A stretch of DNA of 64,000 nucleotides, taken from contig OY282606.1 in NCBI GenBank assembly GCA_958298945.1, positions 57,177,920 to 57,241,919 of the forward strand, in the 5' to 3' direction. Both the position numbers and the translations under genes were made by a program. This document shows, piece after piece, positions 20,706 through 32,322 of the stretch (position 1 is its first letter; every line of letters begins with the position of its first letter). Below the pieces are notes generated by a model, which worked only from the letters and a program-made list of their open reading frames with translations, was not told where the DNA came from and did not search any database. Source of the stretch: Atherix ibis. Lineage: Eukaryota > Arthropoda > Insecta > Diptera > Athericidae.

Positions 20706-21185
20706 CTGTCCTCTGTATATGTTAACGAGCTGGATGACAGCAAAAGATGTTTTATAATTATTGACAGCTGCATGCGCGAACATTAGAACTGAATAACCAA
20801 GTCCATCCAACAGTTCTAGGATCGGTGCCTAGATGGATCGGTGTTTGCCTTTCCAGTCTTATTGCGAGAGAGAGGTTGGGAAATCGCGAGGAAGAGTGGA
20901 TGAATCTCATTATAATTCTGAAATCAATAGAAAAATGGAGAAAGAATTTCTTTTAGAATGGGTGGTGGACGATTTTTTTTAGAAGATTGTGAAGGTGATA
21001 CTTGGAAGTGTATAGGGGATAAAGGTTTTTAGACATACGATTAATGTAGGATGTGTAAAGATAATATAAAACGAGGTTTTGATCAGATTCATCGGGAAAG
21101 TCTGGCGAGCCCCTCTGGTTAGTCGAATACAGCTGTTAACTGATGCTACTACGTCTTGCCTTTGCCTTGCTTTTGGCATTCTGGC
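20706..21185 (-). mobile_element. RNase-H LINE copy G, 5' part (after insertion of K)
   Basis: A minus-strand frame in 21179-20979 reads VVASVNSCIRLTRGARQTFP, which parallels KVVEAAVNRCIRLASGAGF in copy D and the matching region of E. This is the connector between RT and RNase H. It lies upstream of the RNase H part found at 19260-19510, in the expected order for one minus-strand LINE split by K. Decay is heavy. Confidence 0.5.
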
Positions 21186-23780
21186 ACAAGAAAATTGAAA
21201 TTTTTGATCAGATTCACCTTATGAGTTTAACCGAAAAATCGAGTCCATTGAAAAACGTGGAGTGAATATCCCTTTAAAAAGGTAATAGCTATAATTTTTA
21301 AGAAGAATAATGACAGAGTTATATGATGGATTGTTGAGTTTATTAATAGGAAATGATGAAGGAAAAATAACGAACAAAATAGTCAATCAAATTGATGCTT
21401 CCTTATGAAAACAGTATTTTCGTAGGGAAAAAAATCTAGAAAGACAGAAAATCCAAGTCAGAAATGTTGGCATATTTTTCTCAAATTTTTCGTTGCATGT
21501 AAATAAGTAAATTTTAAATATATTTAAAAGAAAAACAAATATAAAGAGTAGTTTCTTTTCGATTATCCTACTTCCACTAATTAGCCGTATATAAAATAAA
21601 TAATAATACAAATTATTAGGAAATACAATTACCTAAAGTGCATATGTCATATAAAAATTTATTTGCAAGCATTAAAAGCTTTTTTTTTAGTAAAAACATA
21701 ATTTCTCTAATAAGACAACGATACAAAACTCTTTTTTAATATAGAATTAAAAGCAAAGTTCAAACAAAATTCGTTTATCTATTACCAACTCTATTCAAAG
21801 TTCAACCAAAATGTTTGATTTAGACATGCATTCTTTTAAAACAATATTTACTAAATATCTAATGAAAAAAAAATGTTTATGTTTGGTAAGCATAACCTTA
21901 ATTTTGAAAACTTTCTTTCAACATTACGCCTTTCTCTTGTTAAGAAGCGGGAGGAAACAATACTAACAAGACTAAAGATTATGTTGAAACTATGCAATGA
22001 AAACTGCCTACCTCATAATTAACTGAGAAGCAATGGAATTTGGTTGATTAACTATTTTAAAATTATTAACTTGTTGTTTGCTAATGTTTGGCGCAGCATA
22101 AGCGTTTGTTAACTGAAGCAAATTCTATTAATTTTTCTATACGTAAAAAACAACATAAACAAAGTTAGAATTATTTTAATTTTTTATTATTAACTTTTTT
22201 GCAGAGAGCTTAGTGGAAGATCGATTTGTATTGTACTAAGGTAGGAAATAATATTAAAATTGCTTCAGGCAAATGGGGTGGCCTTCGATACCGTTGCTTT
22301 TCTCCAATTTGAAGAGTTCTCAAGCCAATTGAACATGATGCCGATTGACAGATAAGTCTTGTATGTATATACTGGTTTATTGTGCTTATGTAGTCTAGGA
22401 AATCCCATATAAGAGAAGAAATATCAATAAAGATAAAGCCCAGCCATGCATTGGTAGACCTAAAACTCGTTATACAAATCAGTTCGTCTAGCTTGTTACC
22501 TAATTTTGTATTTGATGTCAATCTCTTTGATAAACATGAAAAAATAATATAGGCACTGTCATCAAAGCATAGAAGACCCAAACATCCCAACAGAAGACCG
22601 GATGAAACACCGGTTTAGCTTTAGCTTCGCTCACATTTATAATCTTCAGTCAACAGTCACGAAGCAGATGAGTTTGGAAAAAAGTGACACGAGACTGACT
22701 CCCTAGTCTTTTTGCAGACAAGAGTAGTACACCGGCAAAATAGCAAATATCTAAAGGTAAATAAATTTAAATAGTGCCAAAAGTCAACATCGAACTGCAA
22801 AAGTAGGAAATGGGGCTAATGATTTTTGACTTGGAAAATTAACAACCTATAAATTATTTGTAAATGAAATGGATTTGTATTCAGTGGGATGGTTATTTGT
22901 GGTGGCCTTTTAAAGACCAAATCGCTTTAATTCCAAACACCTAAAATAGCAAACGATTATTAAAAGCATAATTATGCCACAGTTCATGTCCATTGTACAT
23001 TGCCAATACTAATTGTTTAGCATAGAATGTAATAGTAAATATATTCCGCTTAAGAGAACATGCATAGGAAAAGTCAACACTTCCGGTGAGTTGATTCCCA
23101 TTTCCATTAGAAGCGACGATGACAGATGTTTATCTGGAAACTTTTCAAATCGTTTGTCTCAAATGGCATTAATGCTATTCTAACAAGATTTAAGAGCATC
23201 TTGAATAATATGTGTATATATGAATTTGTAATACAAAGTTGCACATATTAGTTACTAGTCATAATTGTTTTCTTTATTAAAAGCCTTTGCATTGAATATA
23301 TAATATAACGATTATGGTTAGTTTTTTGGCATTTAATATTTGAAATTATTGCTTAAGAAATCGATGTAAATAATCCTTGAACCAAATTTTTCAAAACTAA
23401 TAAAAGTGCACACTTTAAATTTCTATTTGTACTATATTTTTAGCAATACGAGTAATGACTTTTTTACAAAACTGTTCCTTTTGGATTGAGTATCTTTATT
23501 AAGTATAAAAACCATAAAAATGTTCGCAGAAAGATTAGTAATTTCCGTCTCAATTTGAATGTTCCAAATATGTCGAAATATTGATGTTTCCGATAGTTTT
23601 TGTGATCGTTCACATTTACTAATTATTTTCTAAGAAAATCATATTCTAAGAAAATACTCGTATAAATAGTTTAGATAAATTATAACGCCTATTATAATTT
23701 ATCGATTTTACACGCATTCATTTAATTGAAGAAATAACAACTTCTCTTTTGAAAGTTTTTGAAATAAATTTTACAATTGT
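21186..23780. other. AT-rich intergenic DNA with one weak minus-strand ORF
   Basis: No firmly supported gene. The longest open stretch is 22210-22590 (minus, 126 codons), described separately. Two TACGAGTA octamers lie at 23447-23454 and, as the complement, at 23655-23662. Confidence 0.45.
22210..22620 (-). pseudogene. Unidentified minus-strand ORF, possible RT relic
   Basis: A 126-codon open stretch (22590-22210) with upstream in-frame codons. The segment TGVSSGLLLGCLGLLCF (22625-22570) faintly resembles the GVPQGSxLGPLLF box of non-LTR reverse transcriptases, and FDDSAYIIF downstream could be a shortened FADD region. The match is too weak to assert. It is also possible that this is a chance frame or an unknown exon. 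No flanking repeat ends are visible. Confidence 0.2.
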
Positions 23781-23789
23781 AATAAGCCG

Positions 23790-25125
23790 ATTTATTAGTT
23801 TCTCCAACTAATGGAAATTAGATTCCTCTAGAAAATCTCTAGGCCATTGTCTCTTAAGTCTCCGATGAGTGTTTCCGAGGACTTCACTCATAACAAGTGG
23901 ATTATGATGATAGGATAAACGAACGTGCAACTTTATGCACAGGTCTTGAACAAAGGGAACATTTAGATCAGGATGAATTACGTTGTTATGAACATAAAAG
24001 GGGGCATCAACAATTTTACGGAGGATCTTGGATTATAAGATTTGGACGATATAGAATTTCGTTGAACCCCAAAGTTCAATTTCATAAGTCCAAATAGGTT
24101 TTATAATTGTATTGTATATTAGAAGTTTACTTTTGATTGTTATTTTGGAGCGTTTGTAGAGAAGTCTAAGAAGCTGTAGCTAGCGTCTGTCAGTTTCAAC
24201 TCTTTTTAGTGTAGTATGGTGGTTCCATGTTTATCTCTTGTCCAGGTAAAGTCCCAAATAACGTACTTTATCATATTGTGGAATCATGTTGCCATTAAGG
24301 TATAAAGGGGTAGGTTTTCCTTGACAAAGAGTGTAAGTAATGCGGGCACTCTTTTGTTAATTTACCCTCACTCTCCCTCTTTTAAACCAAGATTGAAGGT
24401 TGTGGATGTGGGATTGTAAATTGTTGGAAACTATGTCAGGATTTGTATGGGTAGCAAGTATGACGGTATCGTCTGCATAAGTAGCAATGATAGTAGTAGG
24501 ACCAGATGGGATGTCATGAGTATAAATATTATACAAAATGGGACCAAGGATACTTACTGTCTTGTGGGACTCCGGATAGAATAGGATATATTTCCGAGGA
24601 TTCTGAGTTAATTGCAACTTGGAAATGACTTTGGGAGAGATATGAATTTATAAATAAGGTAGTATGTTGAAGGAAGAAAGCTCTTGAATTTCCAGACGAG
24701 TCCAGGATGCCACACACGATCAAAAGTTTGGGAGATATCAAAAAATACTCCTGGGCAATACTCTATCCTCTCAAGAGAGGATACAATTTGATCAACAATG
24801 CAATGGCATTGCTGGATTGTGGAGTGTTCAAACCGGAAGCCAAATTAGTAATCAGGAATAATTTTTTTATTAACTAGGACTGAGTGGAGTCGTTTTAATA
24901 GGAGTTTTTCAAAAATCTTACCAAGGATTGATAGGTGACTGTAAGGTCTATAGTAATAAGAATTAATGGGTTTGTTTGGTTTAGAAATAATTTTAATGAC
25001 ATAAAATTTCCAGAGTAAAGGAAAATAGGTTATGTGCAGGATACTATTAAAAATGTATGTAATTAAAACTAAAGCTTTTCATAACCAGGAGCTTTTTTAT
25101 TAGGAAGGCGCAGAAATAAATTTAA
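23790..25125 (-). mobile_element. Jockey-like LINE copy H, defective
   Basis: Minus-strand element of the same family as copies I and J. The 3' UTR (23790-24340) aligns with 37960-38520, for example TTTCTCCAACTAATGGAA and GTCTCCGATGAGTGTTTCC. The RT part runs 24360-25000 and contains FDISQTFDRVWH, YPILSGVPQ, LGPILYNIYTHDIP and the catalytic box ATYADDTVILATHTN. Small indels break it, for example two extra codons at the GVPQ-S box. The 5' end is lost in AT-rich sequence near 25125. Confidence 0.75.
24357..24900 (-). pseudogene. Jockey-like reverse transcriptase fragment (copy H)
   Basis: Two overlapping open frames. 24741-24529 covers INSYLSQSHFQVAINSESSE to GVPQ. 24617-24357 covers LGPILYNIYTHDIPSGPTTI, then YADDT, and an LQSW helix. 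An insertion between them shifts the frame at the VPQGS loop. The catalytic Asp pair of YADD is intact, unlike in the copy at 14085. Such RTs prime on nicked genomic DNA. Confidence 0.75.
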
Positions 25126-26035
25126 ATTCTGTATATATAGTGAAAACTATAGTTACAGTTAATACTACTGCACCAAAATATAGATTAACATGACAGGGAA
25201 GGTCATATAATGGCATGAGCAATTCCTATAGTGTTATCCCTGAAACATTCGAAAACTGAATTTTGAATTTCGAATTGATAAATCGGCCACAGAGAAATTT
25301 TATATCTAACAAGGTCATGTAAGAAAATACTCAAACACAATCATATTTTGTTCCCGGATTTTGAACTCTGGAACAAATATTTACAAAATAAAAAAATACC
25401 ACTATCCTATGGCTTCCGTTATCAACACAATTTGCCATTAAATTCCATACGATCATCACATCTAAACTTAAATGTTAGATCATAATTAATTTTTTTCAAA
25501 AAAAAAATAAATGATCGATATATTTCCCGAGTTAATGACCAAACCCCCACACTAAAAGATCTTCTGGCCCATGTTCTTGGGGTCTCAGATACAAACAAAC
25601 AAACAAAATTCAGGCATTTATTTTAAATGTAATAGAACGTGGTCAAAACCAGTAAGTGTAATTACAGAGAAATACTGATTGAAGGTGACAGAACTGATGG
25701 GGCGAAAAGAAGTACGAAAAGCTTTGCTTTAATCAGAAAATATAATGGAAACATTCGTCTCTGGAACGGTGGGAACAGATATTGTTGAAGTTTGAAATTT
25801 TTGAATTTAAAAGGCGCACGTTTGGTTCGTCGACATGTGAGCGCGAGGATGCTGAAGAGTTTTGGGTTGGCACTGTGAGACATGGTGAAGAGAATATTAT
25901 GTTTTAAGAATATTCTCCGGAGGGCTTTCAGAACTAAACTTGTAATAATTGCAGGGCAATTTACCCAGGAGGGGTGTAAAGACATATTGTAAATGCAGGC
26001 TTTTTTTCGAGAACGAGGATTTTGAAAAATATCCT
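25126..26035. other. Spacer with a (CAAA)n tail-like tract
   Basis: A tract ACAAACAAACAAACAAAA at 25591-25607 resembles the 3' tail of a SINE or LINE. The sequence before it (ending GGGGTCTCAGAT) is unlike the tRNA-SINE body, so it may mark another unrecognised retroelement on the plus strand. An open minus-strand stretch of 107 codons (25985-25662) shows no known domain. Confidence 0.35.
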
Positions 26036-26039
26036 TGTT

Positions 26040-26400
26040 TGCTCCACATCAAGCGACAGCAAAAGCAGATATTCATCAGAGGAAGATAATACACTCAGCG
26101 TGGTGGGATTTTAAAAAAGTCGTATTTATTGAGCTTCATCAAATCACACAGAAGTTTGAGCACACGTCAACCAACGTTGGACCTTGGATAGGATGTGTGT
26201 TGCCATACCCACCATACTCGCCTGACCTTACGCGTCAGAGTTCCACTTGTTTTGCTCTCTTCAAAAGTCCTTTCTAAGAAAGAACAACTATATGGTTCGC
26301 TGAAAGATGGCAAACGTTATCGAGCAAAGTGGACAATATAACATTAAATATATATAAATACATTTTTTAGAACGTAGAAAAAATGCATCATGACTTTTCC
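26040..26400 (+). pseudogene. mar-F mariner transposase C-terminal fragment
   Basis: The frame from 26035 reads ADIHQRKI, WWDFKKVVFIELH and, after loss of the HQDNARPH block, PYPPYSPDL followed by a garbled D-x-H-LF segment. Downstream at 26300-26345 a frame resembles the mariner terminus (ERWQTLSSK). It is related to but distinct from mar-A: the stretch WWDFKKVVFIEL parallels the mar-A segment that contains DFKGIVYFEL. No inverted repeats are recognisable and the N-terminal half is absent. Confidence 0.55.
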
Positions 26401-28010
26401 ATCAATCCAATACCTTCTGTTTACCATTCTTGCAAAACCAGAAGACCACCAGTCACAAGGTCGGCAAATGTAAGGAGAACCCATTTTGGAAAAGCTTCCT
26501 GATTGTTACTGTAAAATTACTTCTGGGCCAATTGCTTGAGGAAATGCCCACCGATAGTTTGCATGGCAAAAATTTGAGCAAAAGGCGCGTTCCTATTAAT
26601 TTCGGGTTTAAATTAAGAAATAAAATTAAAAATACATTAAAATTGTTTGTACCATTAATTTCACGTTTAAATTAAGTAAATGAAGTTGTTCAAAACCATG
26701 TGTCCTAATCATTTGTATATCGCTTAGATTCTATAAAACATTTATAGAATCAAAAGATAATCTACGGAAACTAGTGAAATTATTATTTTGATAGTGTAGA
26801 TGGCAGCATCGTCAATAAATAAATTAAATAGTTAAGCGCCATTTTAAACAATTTAAAAATATTGGCTTGAAACATAAATCAAAAATACATATGGTTTTTT
26901 TTACCTAATTGCCACTGGATACCGCATGAACTAACTTATTATATTTTATCATAATTATTTACTTCTCTGCATTTTCATCGAGATAATAATGTTTTTTTGA
27001 TAAAAAATTTCAGTCTTATTGTTAAATTGTGAAAGCTTCAAAAGGTAAGTTTTTACTTGCGCCGATAGAGTTACAAATTTTTAAATGTAAAGAGCACAAA
27101 TAGAGCCCAATTTTTTTTGAAAACCATATTTTTTGGAGATTAACATTAATGTCTTTTTTCTTTTTCAATTATGAATATTAAAAGAATTTTTAGTTTTAAT
27201 TAAATTAAATTGTTTGAATTAAAATTAAATATTTAATAAATTGATTTTTTCGTAATTCTAATAAGTAAACTCAAAATACTTTTGAACTTTATCAGAACAT
27301 AACTGAATAGCTTGAATTCAGTTCGATAACACATTAAGTTACAAAATAATTTAAAATAAATCAATTTGTATGCAGAAAATCTATTCAACAAAATTAAAAA
27401 AAAAAACGAATTAATTAGTTTCTTTCTGGACATACGAATACAAACTTATAAGAGACAATAAAAATTCAATGTAAAAAAATATTTTGACTACGACTAATAC
27501 TAATTTTTTGACGATGGAATTTAGCAAATAGTTTAATTGAAACAATTTCAAAAGCACATAGAAAACATCAAACGGAATAATAAGTAGTTGATCGTAAAGA
27601 CATAAATTAACCATGACTCATTTCTTTGTATATTGACACTAATGCGGAACACTTATTTTAATAATAACGGCGTAAGCTTTAACAGGTAAGAGATAAGAAT
27701 TTCGTATAAATCGTTGGTTTTCAAACTGTCATTCATTGAACCATAACAAATTGACAAAATAGGCTAATTTTTTTAAATTATTTTATTAAAAACAATAACC
27801 GAAAAAACAATGAGGTAGGAGTAAACACTAACCGGTTGTGGTCAAATACTCTTCGTCGTTAGGTATTCATTGAAAAGGCAACCGCCAGTTTTCAAATGCC
27901 AAGTTTATAATAGTTAGGTAGTCGGGATGAAACTTTTTATAACGAGAAATGTTTTTTATAACAATTAAGTACCATTATTACGAACAAAAAATGGTGCATC
28001 AATATTTTAG
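26401..28010. other. AT-rich intergenic DNA
   Basis: No supported gene. At 27810-27830 the phrase GGAGTAAACACTAACCGG resembles the extreme 3' end of the Jockey-like family (GGAGTAAACACCCATCGG at 37940), possibly a very short remnant. Confidence 0.4.
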
Positions 28011-28330
28011 ATCATTTTGGACTGAAGGGTTTGGATTGGTTGGAAATTGGAATCCTTAAGTTGATATTAGATGATCATTAAAATTGGCTGACGTACGTCA
28101 AAATGATGCCAGAAGCTGTCAGACATTTGGCTGATCGCCTAATTGGTGGATTTGTGCCATTGGCAGATCTGGCTAACTTTTAGCCAACCATTTTTGGCAA
28201 ACGAAGTGGTTGACGAATCTGCCAATTTTGGCTAACCGACTGATAGCATGATTGTGACATTAGGCTGATGTCAGACACATTTCGGTTTATCAGCAGAGTT
28301 TTCAGCCACTATTGTCATGCCATTCTCTCG
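28011..28330. repeat. Palindrome-rich, GC-richer patch with repeated TTGGC/GCCAA
   Basis: A local island richer in G+C than its surroundings. It contains a perfect 12-bp palindrome TGACGTACGTCA (28089-28100), a 10-bp inverted repeat ATTGGCAGAT (28159-28168) / ATCTGCCAAT (28217-28226), an inner GGCTAA-TTAGCC hairpin and many TTGGC or GGCTGA words. It resembles the subterminal repeat clusters of some DNA transposons, but no transposase or TIR is seen. Confidence 0.5.
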
Positions 28331-28712
28331 CTGTATTCGTTGTAGAAAGCACGTTCTTTTCTTGTAGTTTAAGTGATTAATTTTCTAGAACCAAATTATC
28401 ACTTTATTCATGCAAATTTTTATTTGTAAATAATATATATATAAAACCAACGTGAAAAAGAGTCACAATAATGCAAAAATGTGATCCAAAGTAAGTTTTC
28501 ATCCAAATTTTAAGAAAAATTCTAATTTGTGGACCTTCTATGGTATATCCTATTTCATTAGTCTACAGTTGTTTTTTTGAGATTTTGTATGAAAACTGGA
28601 ACATTTAACTTGCTGTACAATTGTTTCGCTTTATCCGAAACAAAAATACCATCTGTCAATCTATAAAACTCAGATGTGACAGTTTTTTAATAAATATTAT
28701 TGCCGTTAACAT
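28331..28712. other. AT-rich spacer
   Basis: Nothing recognised. Confidence 0.4.
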
Positions 28713-28714
28713 GT

Positions 28715-29489
28715 ACGAGGTCTCTTCAAAAAGTATCGCGAATTTTGTGTTTTTTCAAAAATTATTTATTTGTTCATGAATATCTATTTTGTCCCCTTCA
28801 AAGTAATCCCCACCAGATATTATACACTTGTGCCAACATTTTTGCCAATCCTCGAAGCACTTCAAAAAATCATTTTATGTGATCTTGTTCAGCTCCTCCA
28901 TCGATGCTGTCTTTATCTTCTCAATCATAGTGTAGCGTCGTCCTTTCATGGGGCTCTTCAGTTTCGGGGACAAGAAAAAGTAACAGGGAACCAGATCTGG
29001 GGAATACGGTAGCTGCGGTATTATCTTACCCTGTGGCAAGAACTCATGATGCACCACGCTCCTGTAATCGAAGAAAAACCTTCACATTCGATTCGACCGA
29101 ACTTGGTGCGCTTTTTTCGGTCTTGGCTCATGCGGTAACTTCCATTGTTATGATTGACCTTTGGTTTCCACGTCATAACCATAAACCCATGATTCGTCAC
29201 CAGTTATGACCCTCTGGAGCAAATTTGGGTCGTCGCGGACAGAGTCCAACAGCTCCTTAGCAATGTTAATGCGATGCTGTTTTTGGTCGAAAATGGGCAA
29301 AAATCGAAGACGAGCCAAAACACGTGCAAGCAAAGCAGCTGTCAAAAATTAACTGAACATTCAAAATGGCCGATCTTGTCGGCATAAGTGAGAGACATGA
29401 GTACCAACATAACGCCACAAAAAATCGAAAATCTGAATATACGTAACCCGCGGAAATTCAAAATTCGCGATACTTTTAAATGGAATGTT
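28715..29489 (-). mobile_element. mar-C, internally deleted mariner
   Basis: The left end (28715) has AAAAGTATCGCGAATTTTG, complementary to CAAAATTCGCGATACTTTTA at 29459-29478, giving partly decayed inverted repeats. A TA lies at 28713-28714. The element is about 775 bp, against about 1.3 kb for an intact mariner. Most of the N-terminal domain and the central part of the catalytic domain are deleted. Confidence 0.75.
28875..29345 (-). pseudogene. mariner transposase remnant of mar-C
   Basis: Minus-strand frames read QHRINIAKELLDSV, then VITGDESWVYGYDVETKGQS (first catalytic Asp kept; 29345-29148). After a frameshift follow VVHHEFLPQGKIIPQLPYSP and DLVPCYFFLSPKLKSPMKG (29057-28875). The second catalytic block (HHDNAP) is deleted between LPQG and PQLPYSP. 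The third catalytic residue, normally Asp before FF, is Tyr. This subtype with TGDESWVYGYD and FLFPKLK differs from mar-A and mar-D. Confidence 0.8.
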
Positions 29490-31008
29490 GGAATGGCGGC
29501 ATATTCTCACAGGTAGTAGTTATATGTTATTTCTCTGATTAGTTGTGATGGCAGAGGTATAAGTTAAATATCAGTGATTCCGTCTGATTCCAGGAGCACT
29601 TACTGAGTGGACAGAACAATGTAGCAAAACATCTTAGATTATTAGTTTAAATTTTATTAAATATATAATATGTAATTAATTTAATCGAATTGAAGGTAAA
29701 GTTAAGCAGTCTAAGAAATTCTGTTGAGAAACACTGCTTTAAATATAATTTTTAAATACGTATGCGGTGAAAATTCATATAAACATAAAATAAATTATAA
29801 ATATTTTGGCATCCACTTGTCCATATTTAGATCTCTTTTATAACATTATATGTAGGCAAATTATAATAAAATAGCATTGTGATTATTTAATTGGGTATTC
29901 ACCTCATTAGGTCCCACCTAACAATGCAATTAAATGGCATAAATTAAAATTTTTAATAATAAAAATCCACTGCACGAATATTGAATAATTTTTATTTAGT
30001 TTGGTTATGGACTCTCCAAGCATGGCAGTGCAATGGATTCTTCAAATATTTTTTTCTTTCTCAGATGATATTCTTATATTTTGTCAGAAAATATTTAAAA
30101 AAAAAAACAATTACAATATTTTATTGTAGAAAAAAACTGCTATAATTATGTAACATTTTGTTTTTATAGTTTTCCACGTTGAAAACAATTAAAACATTTC
30201 CATTTGCAATTAAAACTTATTAAAGTAAGCAGACTTTTCATATAGTTTCAAGTCGATACTTCAACTATGTACTCAGACAATTAAGCAGACTTCTGTAGAC
30301 AGAAAGAAGGTGGTGGTTCTCAGGTTCTATTGCAATGGTGCGATTTTCAAACGTATCGACTTTCATCAAGTTGTAGGAAGTGTTATGTAGTCAGGATATT
30401 TGTCGTCGCTTTTATGTGACTGTAAGTGAATAAGAAATTTGAAAATTCTTGAAAATATTGATTTCACATGATAGAAATAGAACAGACTGTTCATATTCAA
30501 ATGTAACTAACTACCAGAGTATCATATCTAATCAACCATTTCAACAACGGTTCCACTTCTGGCTTAGCCACCAAACTGCAGTAAAAAATCCGCTTTGCAT
30601 TGGATCGAAAAATAGATTTTTCTTAAATTAAAAATATTAGAAGAAAAAAAACCATTGCAACTCTACCCTCCCTCAAACGATCCTTTTTCCCTGTTTTATT
30701 TAGTTTACATGTTCGGTTTATAACGACATGCTAGAGGGAGGAAAATATTTGTCATTTCAAGGTAAAATTCAATAACATCGAATTATGCATATTACGAGAG
30801 TACTTGTAATGGGCAATTATGGTCAGCATGACTATTCAATTAAACTTTATTTTTACACTTACTAAATAATTTCAATTATTATTTTCTTTGTATATAGTGA
30901 AAATGTTGATAATTGTTAAAAAAAATACGAGATAGATTAAGGGCAAGGAATCAAATTGGAATTCATCGATGTGTCAAAGGAATCATCATGCTCCTAAACG
31001 TGTTCATA
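29490..31008. other. AT-rich intergenic DNA
   Basis: No supported gene, RNA or repeat relationship found in about 1.5 kb. Confidence 0.5.
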
Positions 31009-31010
31009 TA

Positions 31011-31960
31011 TTGGGTTGTCCCGATAGTAATTTCGTTTTTTTTTTAATACAAATGCAAGACGATTTTCTTATACTGAATTAATATTTTATTCGATTAAAT
31101 ATTGTCCAGTCTGATCTAATACCCTTTGCCACCTTTCTGGCAGTGGCTGATAAAAAAATTTTTTCTTGCTGGCTGATAAAATTTTTGTTCTTTGCTGGCA
31201 AAAAACTGATTCAAGTGATTTTTGACCTCCTCATCCAAATTAAACGTTTTACCGTCTAAAAAATTTTATAGAGACCGGAACAAATGATAAACGGAAGGTG
31301 CTAGGTCTGGAGAGTATCGTGAGTGTGGCAGTATAACCCATCCAAGCTCTAAAAGCTTTTGCCGAGTAGTCAAACTTGTATGTGGTTTCGCATTATCCTG
31401 TTGGAACACTATACCTTTCCTATTGACCAATTTTGGCTTTTTTTCTTTAAGTGAATCATTCAATTTGTCCAACTGATGATAGTACACTTCAGAATTGATC
31501 GTTGTGTTGCTCGGTAGAAGCTCAAAATGAACGATTACTTTGAAATCCCACCAAACAAATAGCTAAGTCATCACCTTTTTTTGATGAATATTGGCTTTCG
31601 AAGTGCTTTGAGCCGCTTCATCTTTTCTACTCCAGGATTTTTTGGGCTTAACATTGTTTTAGACAACCCATTTCTCGTCCTCAGTGATGATACGCTTAAA
31701 ACATAGGCCATTTTCTTGGCGGTTGAGAAGGAAATCACAAACGTCAATGAGACGGCACAAATTTTTTTCCGTAAGAAGATGAGGACCCCATATGTCGAGC
31801 TTTGAGATTAAACCCTAGCCGTTTCAAATGATCATGAACGGTCAAATTCGATAAATTTAATCTCTCAGCGATCTCACGAGTTGTTATTCGCCGGCTTGCA
31901 TTAATTAATGTCTTTATTGTGTCGTCATCAGCAAACGAAACTACTTTCCGAACGACCCAA
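31011..31960 (-). mobile_element. mar-A3, 5'-deleted mariner with TA target duplication
   Basis: Best bounded mar-A copy. TTGGGTTGTCC starts at 31011 and its complement ends at 31960, with TA immediately outside both ends (31009-31010 and 31961-31962), the standard mariner target duplication. At 950 bp it lacks the leader and transposase N-terminus: the minus-strand 5' TIR joins directly to coding sequence GCTGATGACGACACAATAAA, as in mar-A2. A local tandem duplication of GGCTGATAAAA occurs at about 31145-31180. Confidence 0.85.
31100..31935 (-). pseudogene. mariner transposase remnant of mar-A3
   Basis: The minus-strand reading covers the second half of the DNA-binding region (LTVHDHLKRLGF near 31840), the block around the first catalytic Asp (TEDEKWVV; 31690-31660) and SRKDEAAQ. 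It ends in an open 73-codon stretch (31487-31266) with MYYHQLDKLNDSLKEKKP, QQDNAKPHTS and YSPDLAPSVYHLF. The third catalytic Asp is Val (APSVY instead of APSDY), with 34 residues between it and the Asp of QQDN. Frameshifts separate the segments. Confidence 0.8.
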
Positions 31961-31962
31961 TA

Positions 31963-32320
31963 TATTTCTTGACTTTAAAAACGATAAATTTTAATTTATG
32001 CACGAAGAATATTGACACTAATAGAACTCGGTCTGTAAGAACAAGAAGTATTTGAATTGCTACCGATTTGGGAAGATCGCCATAGGATTAATACAGGTAA
32101 ATACAAAAGTTTAGGATCCCCTACCCAAAAGAACAAAAACACATCTAAATAGGTAATCGTTAGTAGAATTTTTGAAACAAATGAAATCTAACGCAAACTA
32201 TTTAAATATTTTTCGGAAATTCTCAAAAAAAATTGTTCTGTAAGCTTTAGTAAAAAATATTGCAATTACTTTAAATACGAATGAGAGCAATCTAGTAAAA
32301 CTTGGGACTTCTGCTCCATA
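31963..32320. other. Spacer between two mariners
   Basis: AT-rich, nothing recognised. Confidence 0.4.
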
Positions 32321-32322
32321 TG

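Noticed and set aside
25662..25985. 107-codon minus-strand open stretch
   Set aside because: No recognisable motif or neighbour relationship.
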